DNA of 64,000 bases from Cytobacillus kochii (GTDB taxonomy: Bacteria; Bacillota; Bacilli; Bacillales; Cytobacillaceae). The notes beneath the pieces are model-generated. The model was not told where the DNA came from. It saw only the letters and a list, made by a program, of their open reading frames with translations, and did not search any database. The translations under genes and the position numbers were made by a program. The DNA lies in assembly GCF_020171845.1 (NCBI RefSeq), contig NZ_JAIVAM010000016.1:1-64000 (forward strand). Reading direction: 5' to 3'. Shown here one piece after another: positions 34,566-44,700 of the stretch. Each line of letters opens with the position of its first letter. Positions within the stretch are counted from its first letter, which is position 1.

Positions 34566-35634
34566 ATTCCTTAAACGGGGGATAGCTGCAAAGCTATTAG
34601 CTTTATTATTTTCTACAACAGGTCTGTATATTTTGTTAGGGTTATTTGTTACTTTAATTATTGTTGGTGCAGTCTCGAATATTAATAATCATAATAGTAA
34701 TTGGGATGACTCTAACATGTCTCCTATAAACATTTCACCTGAAGTTGAACGCTATAGAAGTAAGGTAGAAGAAGAAGCTTTTAAGAATGATATACCAGAG
34801 GCTGTAGATATATTACTGGCCATAATGATGCAAGAAAGTGGTGGTAGAGTTCCAGACGTAATGCAGGCAAGTGAATCTCAAGGGCTGCCACCAAATTCGA
34901 TAACTGACCCCTATCTCTCCATTGAGATAGGGGTTGCTTATTTTGCAATAGGATTTAAACATGCTAGAGAAAAAGCAAGTAAAAATGCAAATGAGACAGC
35001 GCTGCAGGGTTATAATTATGGATTTGGATTTATATCCTGGTCCATTGGGCATGAAGGTGGTTGGACTCACGATAATGCAATTGAATTTGCACGAATAAAG
35101 AGCAATGGAACTAAGAGAGAAAATGGCCAATGGAGATATGGGGATCAAAATTATGTCCAAAATGTAATGAGATACTTAGTTGCCAATGATGGCTCTAATG
35201 GAGGAGGTATTGAGCCATTACCTGGAGGGCATGCAACAATCGAAAAAGCTATTGCGGAAGGATCAAAATATATTGGAAGGTCGACATATGTTTTTGGTGG
35301 AGGCCGTAATCAAAGGGATATTGATAGAGGATATTTTGATTGTAGTAGTTTCATACATTATGCATTTAAAATGGCGGGTTTGACATTAGGAAATTTAACT
35401 TCAGTTACAACTGATACGCTCGTAAAAATGGGGAAAAAGGTTTCTGTTTCGGAGGTTAAACGAGGCGACTTAGTATTCTTTGACACATATAAAATAAATG
35501 GACATGTTGGAATTTATCTTGGAAATGGTCGGTTTTTAAATTGTCAATCTAACGGTGGTGTGAGAGTTGCATCAATGCAGAGTGGGTATTGGGCAGATAC
35601 ATTTAATGGTGTAATTGTTAGAGTTACCGAGTAA
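34549..35634 (+). CDS. CwlT-like two-domain cell-wall hydrolase
   Basis: A membrane-anchored peptidoglycan hydrolase (361 aa) that opens the wall for the conjugation machine. After one transmembrane helix (TGLYILLGLFVTLIIVGAV) comes a lysozyme-like domain with the catalytic Glu in AIMMQESGG. Next is an NlpC/P60 endopeptidase domain with catalytic Cys in YFDCSSFIHYAF and His in INGHVGIYLGNGRF. The same order is known in CwlT of ICEBs1 and its Tn916 counterpart. TTG start at 34549, inside the preceding gene. Confidence 0.9.
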   Translation: MKIIIEFLKRGIAAKLLALLFSTTGLYILLGLFVTLIIVGAVSNINNHNSNWDDSNMSPINISPEVERYRSKVEEEAFKNDIPEAVDILLAIMMQESGGRVPDVMQASESQGLPPNSITDPYLSIEIGVAYFAIGFKHAREKASKNANETALQGYNYGFGFISWSIGHEGGWTHDNAIEFARIKSNGTKRENGQWRYGDQNYVQNVMRYLVANDGSNGGGIEPLPGGHATIEKAIAEGSKYIGRSTYVFGGGRNQRDIDRGYFDCSSFIHYAFKMAGLTLGNLTSVTTDTLVKMGKKVSVSEVKRGDLVFFDTYKINGHVGIYLGNGRFLNCQSNGGVRVASMQSGYWADTFNGVIVRVTE

Positions 35635-35653
35635 GAAATTAGGTGGTGAAAGA

Positions 35654-36466
35654 ATGTTTTCAAAAAAGAAAAGCAGTAAGAAACATGGACAAAAGTATAA
35701 GAAAATGGTTTATATTTTGGGTGCTGTTTTTCTGTTTTTTCTAACCAGCAGAATAATATTTAATATTGAAGGTGAGAATGAAGATACTCCTTTAAGGACA
35801 CCTGTTGCATTCTCAAATACTGAAGTTGAGATTGCTAGTAAAGAGTTTTATATGGATGAAAACTTATTAGAAGTTGATGTAATCGTAAAACAAAAAGGGT
35901 CAGTAACTCCATTGGATTTATCAGTAGATGTAATCGAAAAATCTGATACAGAAAAACAATATAAGACGGAAATCACAAAGATTACAGAAGAATATTATGT
36001 GATCTTTGTCCATGATCTACCGGATAAATGGAAAAGTGTTTCAATGATTATTAATGATAAGAACGATGAAAATTCCTCGTCATTAAGTATGGCTAGTAAG
36101 TTATATGTATCTCAAGAAAAGACAGAGAAAATAGAAGTCTTTTCAGTAAAAAAATCGGATTATTATGAAGCGAAATATATTGATACTTTACTAGATGATA
36201 CTAAGAAGATGATTACCAAGGATACAGATAGTATAAATAAAGCAAAAGCTGATATAAAAAAAATCGAGGAAAAAATAAGCTCATTAGAGGCTGAACAAGA
36301 GTTCCAAACTAGAACAGAAAAAGAGAACACAAGGCAAAATATTGCTTCATTACAAACAAATATTGATGCTCTAAATAGTGAAAAGAAAAAGCTAAATGAC
36401 AATCTAAAAGAATATCAAGAGAGAATAGAAAAATTAAAAGAAAGGAAATCAAAATTAGTGTACTAA
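35654..36466 (+). CDS. Conjugation-operon protein with TM helix and coiled coil
   Basis: A 270-residue protein: a basic N-terminus, one transmembrane helix (MVYILGAVFLFFLTSRIIF), a beta-rich outer domain (to about residue 160) and a C-terminal coiled coil of about 80 residues rich in Lys, Glu and Ile. ATG 35654 has AGGTGGTG upstream. Last gene of the secretion operon. I do not recognise a family; an extracellular or wall-spanning role is suggested by topology. Confidence 0.55.
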   Translation: MFSKKKSSKKHGQKYKKMVYILGAVFLFFLTSRIIFNIEGENEDTPLRTPVAFSNTEVEIASKEFYMDENLLEVDVIVKQKGSVTPLDLSVDVIEKSDTEKQYKTEITKITEEYYVIFVHDLPDKWKSVSMIINDKNDENSSSLSMASKLYVSQEKTEKIEVFSVKKSDYYEAKYIDTLLDDTKKMITKDTDSINKAKADIKKIEEKISSLEAEQEFQTRTEKENTRQNIASLQTNIDALNSEKKKLNDNLKEYQERIEKLKERKSKLVY

Positions 36467-36586
36467 GATGCCGAGAGTACATTAATTTTTTTGTTTATTT
36501 TAAGTCTAAGAGGCGCCTATCTGGCACATTAACCTAATATTTGGAATGTCAATCACCATAATATTGGCGCACATAAACAAAAAATC

Positions 36587-36758
36587 GCAACCATTAAGAA
36601 ACAAACCGCACTGCGGTTTCAACCATGAAATGGTTGCAGTTTCCCCTTATGCTCTTTATTGCCTTTCATCCCCTTTTCTTTGAAAAGGGGATCGTAATTA
36701 AGCTGCGCTTAATTACTTGAAAGAATAAACGATTTTTGGGGATAGTGCGGTCCCTATC
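36587..36758 (+). other. Candidate origin of transfer (oriT)
   Basis: The only long non-coding stretch in the transfer block, directly before the relaxosome genes. It is dense in inverted repeats: GCAACCATT/AATGGTTGC enclosing AACCGCA/TGCGGTT (36587-36637), CCCCTTTT/AAAAGGGG (36670-36690), GTAATTAAGC/GCTTAATTAC (36694-36716), and GATAG/CTATC around TGCGGTCC (36741-36758). The last is a plausible nick region. Confidence 0.55.
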
Positions 36759-36794
36759 ATTGCCTAAAAATATGTAGAAAGGTTTTGAAAAAAA

Positions 36795-37037
36795 TTGGCG
36801 GATATCACTGTAAAAGGATTGTCCTCATCAACAAATAACAAGCTAACAGAAAAAGCGAAAAAGGCAGGGTGTTCAAAGAACAAATACATCATTACTTTAT
36901 TAGAAAAACATGTTGTATCTGAAGAAGTTGAAGGGGTAAGAGAAGACTACGAAGAGTTGGTTAAAAGCATGTTACAAGTAGTTGAAAAAAATACGGTTGT
37001 TATGAAAGAACTTGTTAAAGCATATCAGGAAGACTAA
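36795..37037 (+). CDS. Small ribbon-helix-helix-like relaxosome protein
   Basis: An 80-residue protein beginning ADITVKGLSSSTNNKLTEKAKKAG, the pattern of a short beta-strand followed by two helices seen in Arc/MetJ-type DNA-binding proteins. A helical tail follows. It sits between the candidate oriT and the relaxase and has a TTG start with GAAAGG upstream. It probably binds oriT. Confidence 0.6.
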   Translation: MADITVKGLSSSTNNKLTEKAKKAGCSKNKYIITLLEKHVVSEEVEGVREDYEELVKSMLQVVEKNTVVMKELVKAYQED

Positions 37038-37061
37038 AAAAATTTGAAGGAGCATAACAAC

Positions 37062-37478
37062 ATGGAAAGGAAAAATATAAGATTTAGTGATTCAGAATTT
37101 GGTATCAAATATTTAAACAAAAAGAAAGATGAATATGGTTTGAAAAATTACAATGAAACGATTGAAAGAATATTTGCCGAACATGATCAATTTAGAAGGA
37201 TGTTAAATAACCAGGATGAAATGGTCGAAAGAATTTATTCTCGATTTAAAAAGGATTTAGATGTTATTCGTGTCAGGACTGGATATGCCGATAAAAATAC
37301 TAGAATAGCGCTTGAATTGTGGAATGGTTTTATATTAACGAATGACCAGGATAACTACGTAACTACAGATGAATTTATGACAACTCCTTTAGAAAAAGCA
37401 ACTAAAAAAGTTACAGATGATATAGCTGCCTATAGGCAAAGGAAGTTAGAAAGAGAAAAGAAAAAAGGTAATTCTTAA
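37062..37478 (+). CDS. Relaxosome accessory protein (MobC-like position)
   Basis: A 138-residue, highly charged helical protein starting MERKNIRFSDSEFGIKYLNKKK. ATG 37062 is preceded by GAAGGAG; a TTG at 37044 is less likely. It ends at the first base of the relaxase gene, so the two are coupled. Probably an oriT-binding helper; no specific motif recognised. Confidence 0.55.
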   Translation: MERKNIRFSDSEFGIKYLNKKKDEYGLKNYNETIERIFAEHDQFRRMLNNQDEMVERIYSRFKKDLDVIRVRTGYADKNTRIALELWNGFILTNDQDNYVTTDEFMTTPLEKATKKVTDDIAAYRQRKLEREKKKGNS

Positions 37479-38701
37479 TGGGCTCACCTGGAGTTGTTTT
37501 AGTTTCAAAATACGTAACTGGTAATTCAAAAAAATTTACTTCATACGTAAATTATATAAACAGGGATGAGGCCACGAGGACAAAGACATTCGAGAAGTAC
37601 AATGTAAACGATTTGGATGGCTATAATCAGTACATGGGTAATCCAGAAAAAAGTAATGGTATCTTTACGAAAAATAAAGACAGGTTATCAAAAAAAGAAA
37701 AAGATCAGTTAAAGGAAATATTTAAAATAGCACAGGAAAATGATTCTGTGATGTGGCAAGACGTTATTAGTTTTGATAATAAATGGTTAGAAGAGAATGG
37801 ACTTTATAACTCAGAAACTGGATGGATAAATGAGGGGGCTCTTCAAAAATCAATTCGTAAAGGTATGAATGAAGTATTGACTAAAGAAAAGATGAAGGAA
37901 AGTGCCGTTTGGTCGGCTTCGATACATTTTAATACAGATAACATCCATGTCCATATAGCCTCAGTCGAACCGTATCCAACAAAAGAATACGGCACATATA
38001 TGAATAAATCTACTGGAGAATACTATCAAGCAAGGCGAGGGAATAGGAAAAAGTCAACACTTGATAACTTCAAAAGTAAAGTAGCAAATACTTTATTAGA
38101 TAGAGATAAGGAATTAGCAAAAATTTCACAGCTAATACACGAAAAAATTGCTCCGAAAGGATATAAATTCAAGCCTAAACAACCATATATGAAATCCATC
38201 TATAACGATATTTATAAGCAGTTACCATCCGACATGCGGCTTTGGAAATATAATAATAACGCATTGAATGATTTGCGACCAAAAATTGATAATCTAATCA
38301 CTATGCATATTGAAAAATATCATAAAGAAGATTTTGCTGAATTAGATTTAGCTTTGAAAGAGGAAATGGAATTTAGAAAAGGTGTTTATGGAAATGGAGA
38401 TATTGAGACTCAACGTTATGAGGATTATCGAAAGAATAAGCACCATGAATTGTATTCAAAAATGGGTAATGCACTGTTGAATGAAATGAAAGAAATAAGA
38501 CAAGAAGAACGAGGCAAATTGGCTACACAAGGTAAATGGAATCCAGATAAAAATAATTGGGAAAAACGAAATGAAAAAATGCTTTCAAATAAACAAATAA
38601 GACGGTTGAAAAAAGCTCTAAGTCTTGATTATCAAAGTTTGAAAAATAGAAGGAAATATGAAAGGCTCCAACAAGAAATTGAATATGAAAAAGGAAGGTA
38701 A
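37478..38701 (+). CDS. MobP-type relaxase
   Basis: The conjugative relaxase (407 aa), which nicks oriT and pilots the transferred strand. The metal-binding histidine triad is in SIHFNTDNIHVHIAS (about residues 148-162). The N-terminal YVNYINRDEATR likely contains the nicking tyrosine. The layout resembles the MobP2 group of Gram-positive plasmids and elements. Coupled to the small upstream relaxosome genes. Confidence 0.87.
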   Translation: MGSPGVVLVSKYVTGNSKKFTSYVNYINRDEATRTKTFEKYNVNDLDGYNQYMGNPEKSNGIFTKNKDRLSKKEKDQLKEIFKIAQENDSVMWQDVISFDNKWLEENGLYNSETGWINEGALQKSIRKGMNEVLTKEKMKESAVWSASIHFNTDNIHVHIASVEPYPTKEYGTYMNKSTGEYYQARRGNRKKSTLDNFKSKVANTLLDRDKELAKISQLIHEKIAPKGYKFKPKQPYMKSIYNDIYKQLPSDMRLWKYNNNALNDLRPKIDNLITMHIEKYHKEDFAELDLALKEEMEFRKGVYGNGDIETQRYEDYRKNKHHELYSKMGNALLNEMKEIRQEERGKLATQGKWNPDKNNWEKRNEKMLSNKQIRRLKKALSLDYQSLKNRRKYERLQQEIEYEKGR

Positions 38702-38729
38702 AGACTCAAAAGTCTTTGCCTTTTTTATT
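38701..38729 (+). terminator. Hairpin after the relaxase gene
   Basis: AAGACT-CAAA-AGTCTT followed by TGCCTTTTTT; may reduce readthrough into the Toprim gene. Confidence 0.55.
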
Positions 38730-38747
38730 ATAAAGGGAGGTATTTTA

Positions 38748-40097
38748 TTGAAAAGAGTAAGTGATGATCTTATTGCTGAAGCCGAAAAAACTAGTATTGT
38801 TAGTTTGTGCCAAGAGTATGGATATGCCATTGAAAAGAAAACAAATCAATATTACTTTGGAATAGAGCATGACAGTTTGGTTATTGATAGTTATAAAAAT
38901 AAGTTCTATTGGAATTCCCAAAATATTTCAGGGAATTCTATTTTATTTGCACAGACCTTTTTTAATAAGACATTTCCAGAAGCAGTAGCGATGTTGACAT
39001 CAAAAGAATATGAAAAAATGAATGATACCTATGTTGAACCTGAAAAGAATTTCGTTTATGAAATTGAACATGATACCTCAACTGCAGCAGCAGAGGATTA
39101 TTTAGTTAATGAGCGAGGTATCGATAAAGACATAGTAAGTGCACTTATTAAGAAGGGGCTCATTAGGCAGGACCATAAAAAGAACATAGTATTTGTTTGG
39201 GGAGAAACTGGTAGACGAGTAGGAGCAGACCTCCAAGGAACGGTTTCAAAAAATAACCTTGGTAAAAGGGGGACGTTTAAGCAAATTTTTAGGGATTCAA
39301 AATCTAATTATGGCTTTAATGTTTCTCTAGGAGTACCTAAAAAATTATTATTCTTTGAAGCGCCTATTGATTTACTTAGTTATTGGTCATTAAATAAACA
39401 TTTGAAGAATTGTAGATTAATTTCAATGAGTGGTTTGAAGCCGAGGACAGTTATGAACATGATGAAACATACGTATGTTTCGAGAGGCCAGTACCCTACT
39501 GAAGGTATCTTCTTAGGGGTAGATAATGATGTCGCTGGTCATAAGTTTGTGGATCGATTTGAACAAATGTTATTAGAGACAAAAGATGGCCAGGAGATCC
39601 CTTTTCATAATTTAATTCCTAATGATTTAGAAATACCGAAGGAATATATACCCCTTTATCAAGATGCAGCCATTAATCATAATGTTGACTGGAAAGACAT
39701 TGCTGCTATTCATAAAGCAGAAACAAATTTAAGCAAGACAAATGAGATAGCTAATTATTTCGGCTTAGGAAAATTCTTTGGAAAGGTGTTAGAGAATAAG
39801 GAAAAACCAAAAGAAATCAATCTATATGATTCAATTAATGAATGTGCTAAATCATTGGCCAAGAATCGTTTTGCAGGAAAGTTTGATTTAGAAAGGACTA
39901 TGAGCCAACCAGGGCATGAATTAGGCGATTTAAAAAAGTTTATTAATAAAGTGAAAAGATATTCCGAGAAATATTCCAATTTAGGATACTTACCAACAAA
40001 GAGTATGACAAAGGATTGGAATGATAAATTAATATCGGAAAAAAACATAAAGACTAAAAACACGTTTAAACAAAAAGATGTAGCTGTGAGCAGATAA
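38748..40097 (+). CDS. Toprim-domain protein (primase-like, DUF3991 type)
   Basis: A 449-residue protein of the kind encoded by mobile elements next to relaxases; it may prime the incoming strand. The N-terminus IVSLCQEYGYAIEKKTNQYYFG resembles a degraded primase zinc-binding domain, and a Toprim-like core follows (LLFFEAPIDLL and GIFLGVDNDVAGHKFVDRF with the acidic residues). The frame extends back to 38658, but TTG 38748 has a perfect GGGAGG 7 bases upstream. Confidence 0.78.
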   Translation: MKRVSDDLIAEAEKTSIVSLCQEYGYAIEKKTNQYYFGIEHDSLVIDSYKNKFYWNSQNISGNSILFAQTFFNKTFPEAVAMLTSKEYEKMNDTYVEPEKNFVYEIEHDTSTAAAEDYLVNERGIDKDIVSALIKKGLIRQDHKKNIVFVWGETGRRVGADLQGTVSKNNLGKRGTFKQIFRDSKSNYGFNVSLGVPKKLLFFEAPIDLLSYWSLNKHLKNCRLISMSGLKPRTVMNMMKHTYVSRGQYPTEGIFLGVDNDVAGHKFVDRFEQMLLETKDGQEIPFHNLIPNDLEIPKEYIPLYQDAAINHNVDWKDIAAIHKAETNLSKTNEIANYFGLGKFFGKVLENKEKPKEINLYDSINECAKSLAKNRFAGKFDLERTMSQPGHELGDLKKFINKVKRYSEKYSNLGYLPTKSMTKDWNDKLISEKNIKTKNTFKQKDVAVSR

Positions 40098-40127
40098 AAA
40101 GTAGCCCCTAAAGGGCTACTTTTTTTG
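40098..40127 (+). terminator. Terminator after the Toprim gene
   Basis: AAAAAGTAGCCC-CTAAA-GGGCTACTTTTTTT hairpin with a strong T-run. Confidence 0.9.
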
Positions 40128-40141
40128 AAGGGGGATATATA

Positions 40142-40588
40142 ATGAAAAACTTTACTATGGTATTTGGTTATTATAATGATGACTTTGAAATCACATTGGA
40201 AACTAACTATAAGTATGAGGCAACAAACGAAAGAGAGGCACTTTCTATAGCTAGTAAGTTAGAAGGGAAAGAATGCTTTTCATTTCAACCTTTTTTTGAT
40301 CAGAAAACAAACAAGATTATGGTTAGAAATTCTGACAATCCTTACTATGATGAAGTTTTTGTAACAGAGTTCAAATTTTATGATGAAACAAAAGGCGACT
40401 ATATTCAATTTGATTTGGGTGATGGGAAATTTTTATATCCTTGTGTCAATCCAATTTGTTATGTCGAACTAAACGAAATTCAATTTTATGAAGAGATAAC
40501 TAAATACTATAAAGAAAAGTTATTGAATAATGAAACATTGACGTTTTCTTCCTTAAATTGGGGTGTTAAGGAGGTTATGCCCTATTAG
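40142..40588 (+). CDS. Hypothetical mobile-element protein (148 aa)
   Basis: An acidic, aromatic-rich soluble protein starting MKNFTMVFGYYNDDFEITLE, with a possible small beta-alpha N-terminal domain. GGGGGATAT precedes the ATG. It lies directly after a terminator, so it needs its own promoter or readthrough. Not recognised. Confidence 0.55.
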   Translation: MKNFTMVFGYYNDDFEITLETNYKYEATNEREALSIASKLEGKECFSFQPFFDQKTNKIMVRNSDNPYYDEVFVTEFKFYDETKGDYIQFDLGDGKFLYPCVNPICYVELNEIQFYEEITKYYKEKLLNNETLTFSSLNWGVKEVMPY

Positions 40589-40656
40589 AAAAGTTCCTTA
40601 GAATCTATCTAATTTAAGGGGGGTGATAAAATATCTTCAAGAAAATGTTGCTAAAT

Positions 40657-40694
40657 AGTATCATTAAAATTATAATATGATATATAATGATACT
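40657..40694 (+). promoter_or_regulatory. Inverted repeat before the Fic gene, possible operator
   Basis: AGTATCATTA (40657-40666) and TAATGATACT (40685-40694) are perfect inverted copies around an AT-rich core that contains TATAATAT, a likely -10. A repressor bound here would block the promoter of the fic gene. Confidence 0.55.
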
Positions 40695-40722
40695 GCGAAG
40701 AATGACCATGAGGTGGTTTTAA

Positions 40723-41706
40723 TTGCGATATTTTACAACATATGAGGCATTAGAAATACTTGAAGATGAAGGCATAATAAGTAATGCTGTAGTTCTTAGA
40801 AGATATTTAAGTAAGGGCATGATTCCAGGAGCTTACCGAAAGTCTAGAAAAGAAGGATGGGTTATTCCTGATGATGGACTTAGGGATTTTATAATTGAGA
40901 AGGTTGGGGAAGACAACATGCTAACCCATTTTGTAAAACGGAGTTTTACTTTGGAGAAAGAGAGTTTACCACAGGACTATTTAGAAGATGTTTTAGTGAG
41001 GATAGCTCATCATTCAAGTGCCATCGAGGGCAATAGCATTAGTCTTCCTGACACAGTATCGATACTAATTTATAATATGGTCCCTAGTCAGGTTAAATTA
41101 TGTGAGTTATATGAAGTTGATAATCATAGAGAAGCTTTTGATTATGTAATTAATCAAATACAAAATGAGCAGCCATTAACTATAGATACAATTAAAGATA
41201 TTCATCACTTGTTAACTAATAAGTTGCAGCATGATAGAGGTCAATTTAAAACTTCACAAAACGCCATAAAGGGTGCTAATTTTATGACTGCTAGGCCTGA
41301 AGATACGCCTTATTTAATGGGGCAGTGGATTGGTAATTTAAATTATCAATTAGCTCAAGCATCTGATAGGGAAGGAATTATTAAAATAATCGGGGATTTT
41401 CATATTCAATTTGAGCGTATTCATCCTTTTTCAGACGGAAATGGTCGGACTGGAAGGTTAGTTTTAAATTATTCACTGTTTCAGAATGGAATTCCGCCAT
41501 TAATTATTGAAGCGAAAGATAAAGCTAAATATTTTAATATCTTAGCGAATCAAGATAGTGAAAAATTTTTATCGTTTGCAATGCCTTTAATTAACGCTGA
41601 AGATGACAGACTTAATAGGTTTGCTAATAAAAATCTTGCTCAAAATCCTGAAATTATGCCAGAGAAAGCAATTGAAAATACAATAATAGAACCGAAAAGA
41701 GAATGA
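40723..41706 (+). CDS. Fic-domain protein (AMPylase type) with winged-helix N-terminus
   Basis: A 327-residue Fic protein; this family transfers AMP or related groups to target proteins. The catalytic motif is complete: HPFSDGNGRTGR near residue 236. The inhibitory helix motif is in the N-terminal part, SSAIEGN near residue 97, the class II arrangement that keeps the enzyme off until released. The first 70 residues look like a DNA-binding module (TTYEALEILEDEGIISNAVVLRRYL). TTG start with GAGGTGG upstream. It could act as a toxin or a regulator; the partner is unknown. Confidence 0.87.
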   Translation: MRYFTTYEALEILEDEGIISNAVVLRRYLSKGMIPGAYRKSRKEGWVIPDDGLRDFIIEKVGEDNMLTHFVKRSFTLEKESLPQDYLEDVLVRIAHHSSAIEGNSISLPDTVSILIYNMVPSQVKLCELYEVDNHREAFDYVINQIQNEQPLTIDTIKDIHHLLTNKLQHDRGQFKTSQNAIKGANFMTARPEDTPYLMGQWIGNLNYQLAQASDREGIIKIIGDFHIQFERIHPFSDGNGRTGRLVLNYSLFQNGIPPLIIEAKDKAKYFNILANQDSEKFLSFAMPLINAEDDRLNRFANKNLAQNPEIMPEKAIENTIIEPKRE

Positions 41707-41731
41707 ACAGAATGGAAGTGTAATTTCACCT

Positions 41732-44700
41732 ATGAGTACGATAAATTTAAGGGAAGTCTATAAAAGCGTTCTTAAAAAAATGGTTAGTTCTGAGAAAGAG
41801 TGGACCAACTTTTTATCATTTGGTTCCAGAATTCATAAGTACCCATTTGACCAGACAGCACTTGTATATGCACAAAATCCTAATGTGACGATGCTTGCAT
41901 CAAAAGATATATGGAGTAAATTTAACAGAAAAATTATTCCACAATCAAAAGCGATTTTAGTAACAAAATATCAAAGTGGCCAACAGGTAATTGATTACTT
42001 GTTTGACGTTACACAGACAACAGGGGGGCATCTTCGAGAGCCTGTATGGGCTATACAAGAAGAAGAAAGGGCGTTTATCCATCAATCCTTGTTGAATTCT
42101 AATATGGCAGGTGAAACATTAGAGGAGAGTGTTGAAGCCTTCACTAGACAAGCAGCCACACAGTTATACCTAAAGAACGAAGATCATTTTGAAGAAGCTT
42201 TTAAAAATCTACCTGGGAGTGAAAGAGATAAAAAGCTTAAAGACTTTTATCATTTAGCAGTAAACAGTGCATTATACGCAATTCGTGAGAAAAGTGGTCT
42301 AGAACAACTGAACGTTCAAGATTTTTCAGCAATTACTGAGTTTAATACAGTATCAAAAGTCAATATTTTAGGATACTTAACCACGAATACTACCCAGGTA
42401 GTTATGAGTCAAATAGCTAAATTAAAAAAACAACATTCATTAGAAAGGGTTGAAAGTAATGATAAATTACGAAATGAGAGAAGACGGGAATCTTTATCCG
42501 AAGATAGAACTAAGCAGCGAGAACAATCACATGAAGCTTCCATTAGGAAGATACGGGAAAATGGGGATGGAATACCTGCAAGAGAAGAATCCAATCCGTT
42601 TTCAAGAACTACAAATGGAAGGGACATTAATGGAAGTGTTTCACCAAGTGGATCTAGCAGCGAAGGAAAGCATTCTAGACAGGATGATGGAATTGGAGAA
42701 AAAGAATCCGATGCCGGTAACGGAGGACATACTGAAGAAAGCTCAACACAAAAACCAATTGAAGGAACAAGCAGAAGAAATAGTATTGAAAGAAGTGGTT
42801 TACCAAGTAAGGTAATACAACCAAATATTGAACAGAAAGAACCTGTATCTAGTAAAGAAACAGGTTCTTTTGTTTTATCTTCAGACAATAATGATAAGGA
42901 ACTAGGTCAGTTAGAGCTATTTAATGATTGGGAAGCCGTTGGCGAAAGTAAGACTGATTCTGTTAAAGATGAGCTAAGGAAAGAAAATGATTTTATTTTT
43001 GTTCGTGGTACAGGCTTTGAGGGCGGAAAAAATCGGGTTATAGAATTTATGGAGAAAAATCCAACAAGTAAAGAGGCAGTAGATTTCTTAAAGAAAGAAT
43101 ATGGTATTGGTGGTTGGGGAGGTCCTAATGGGCCAAGTGTCATGTATGACAGTTCAGGAATAACCGTAACATCAAAAAATCCTCTATTAAATCCTGGGGT
43201 AGAAAGAAAAATTAAATGGAAAGATGCAGCAAGCCGAATACAGGAATTAATTAAACTTAATCGATACCTGACAGAAGAAGAGAAGAAAGGGCGATTAGTC
43301 ACCCAAGATACTGTTGTGAAAAAGGAAGAATCCCATAAAGCTACAAGGTCTGTGGAATCTGTAAATAAACAAGTTAGTGAAGATAGTTCGGTAAAAGGTC
43401 AACCTAACTTAGTGATTCCAACGAAAAATTATCAATATGACCCTTCAGATAATTTATATCCTAGTGGTGAAAAGACAAAGTATCAAAATAACGTAGCTGC
43501 CATTCGTTTATTAAAACAATTAGAAGCGAATAAAAATGTTGCTACTCCTTCTCAACAAAGAATATTAGCTAAATATGTGGGTTGGGGAGGTCTGGCAAAT
43601 GTATTTAATCCTGATAGTGATAAATGGACTAAAGAGTACAAAGAGTTAAAGATATTGCTGTCTGAAAAGGAATATCAGGATGCAATGGAAAGTACAATTA
43701 CTGCTTATTATACTGACCCTGCCATCATTGAAAGGGTTTATAAAGCATTACAAAATTTTGGTTTTAAGAATGGAAGCATACTAGATCCTGCAATGGGGAC
43801 TGGTAATTTCTTTTCGGTTTTACCAAAAGAAATGTCCGAATCTAATCTCTATGGAGTGGAATTGGATAGTATCACAGGTAGAATAGCAAAACAACTTTAC
43901 CCTGAAGCAAATGTACAAGTGCAAGGATATGAAACAACTAAATTCAATGATAATCAGTTTGATATTGTAGTTGGTAATATACCATTTAATAATATAAAGG
44001 TGCAGGATGAACGATATGATGCCCATAAGTTTCTTATCCATGACTATTTTATTGCCAAGTCAATTGATGTAGTAAAACCAGGAGGCATACTTGCAGTTAT
44101 TACTTCTAGGGGAACGATGGATAAGAAAAGTGAACTTACTAGGGGATATATTGCTGAGAGAAGCGAGTTTTTAGGGGCAATAAGGCTACCTAATAATGCT
44201 TTTAAGTCCATTGCTGGGACAGAAGTTACAACTGATATTCTTTTCCTCAAGAAACGAGAAGCACCAATAAATATTAAAGGTGTTGAATTAGAGTTTGATT
44301 GGTTGAATGTAGAACCAATCGAAGGTAGAAGTGGAATTGAGATTAATAAATATTTCCAACAACACCCTGAAATGGTACTTGGGAAAATGGAATATGCAAA
44401 CCACTATGGTGGCACTAGTGAATATAAGTGCGTTCCTGTTCCAGGCCAAGAGCTTTTGCCGGTACTTGATAAAGCTATTAGTAGAATCCAAGGGGAATTT
44501 ACTGCCATACAGGAAAAGACGGCAATCATTAATCAAGAGAATGAGAGTATAGCACAAGATTCTTTAGAAGTACCTCCTGGAACTAAGAATTACACATATG
44601 TAGTTAAAGAAGGGAAGCTTTTTTATTGTGAGAACAATGCCCTAATACCACAAAATTTAAATAAAAAGGATACTGAAAGAATAGTAGGTTTATGTGGGGT

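Noticed and set aside
42409..42888. Minus-strand 159-codon frame over the methylase-helicase linker
   Set aside because: Cys/Ser/Leu-rich antisense product without a binding site; unlike the TnpV-like frame it resembles no family.
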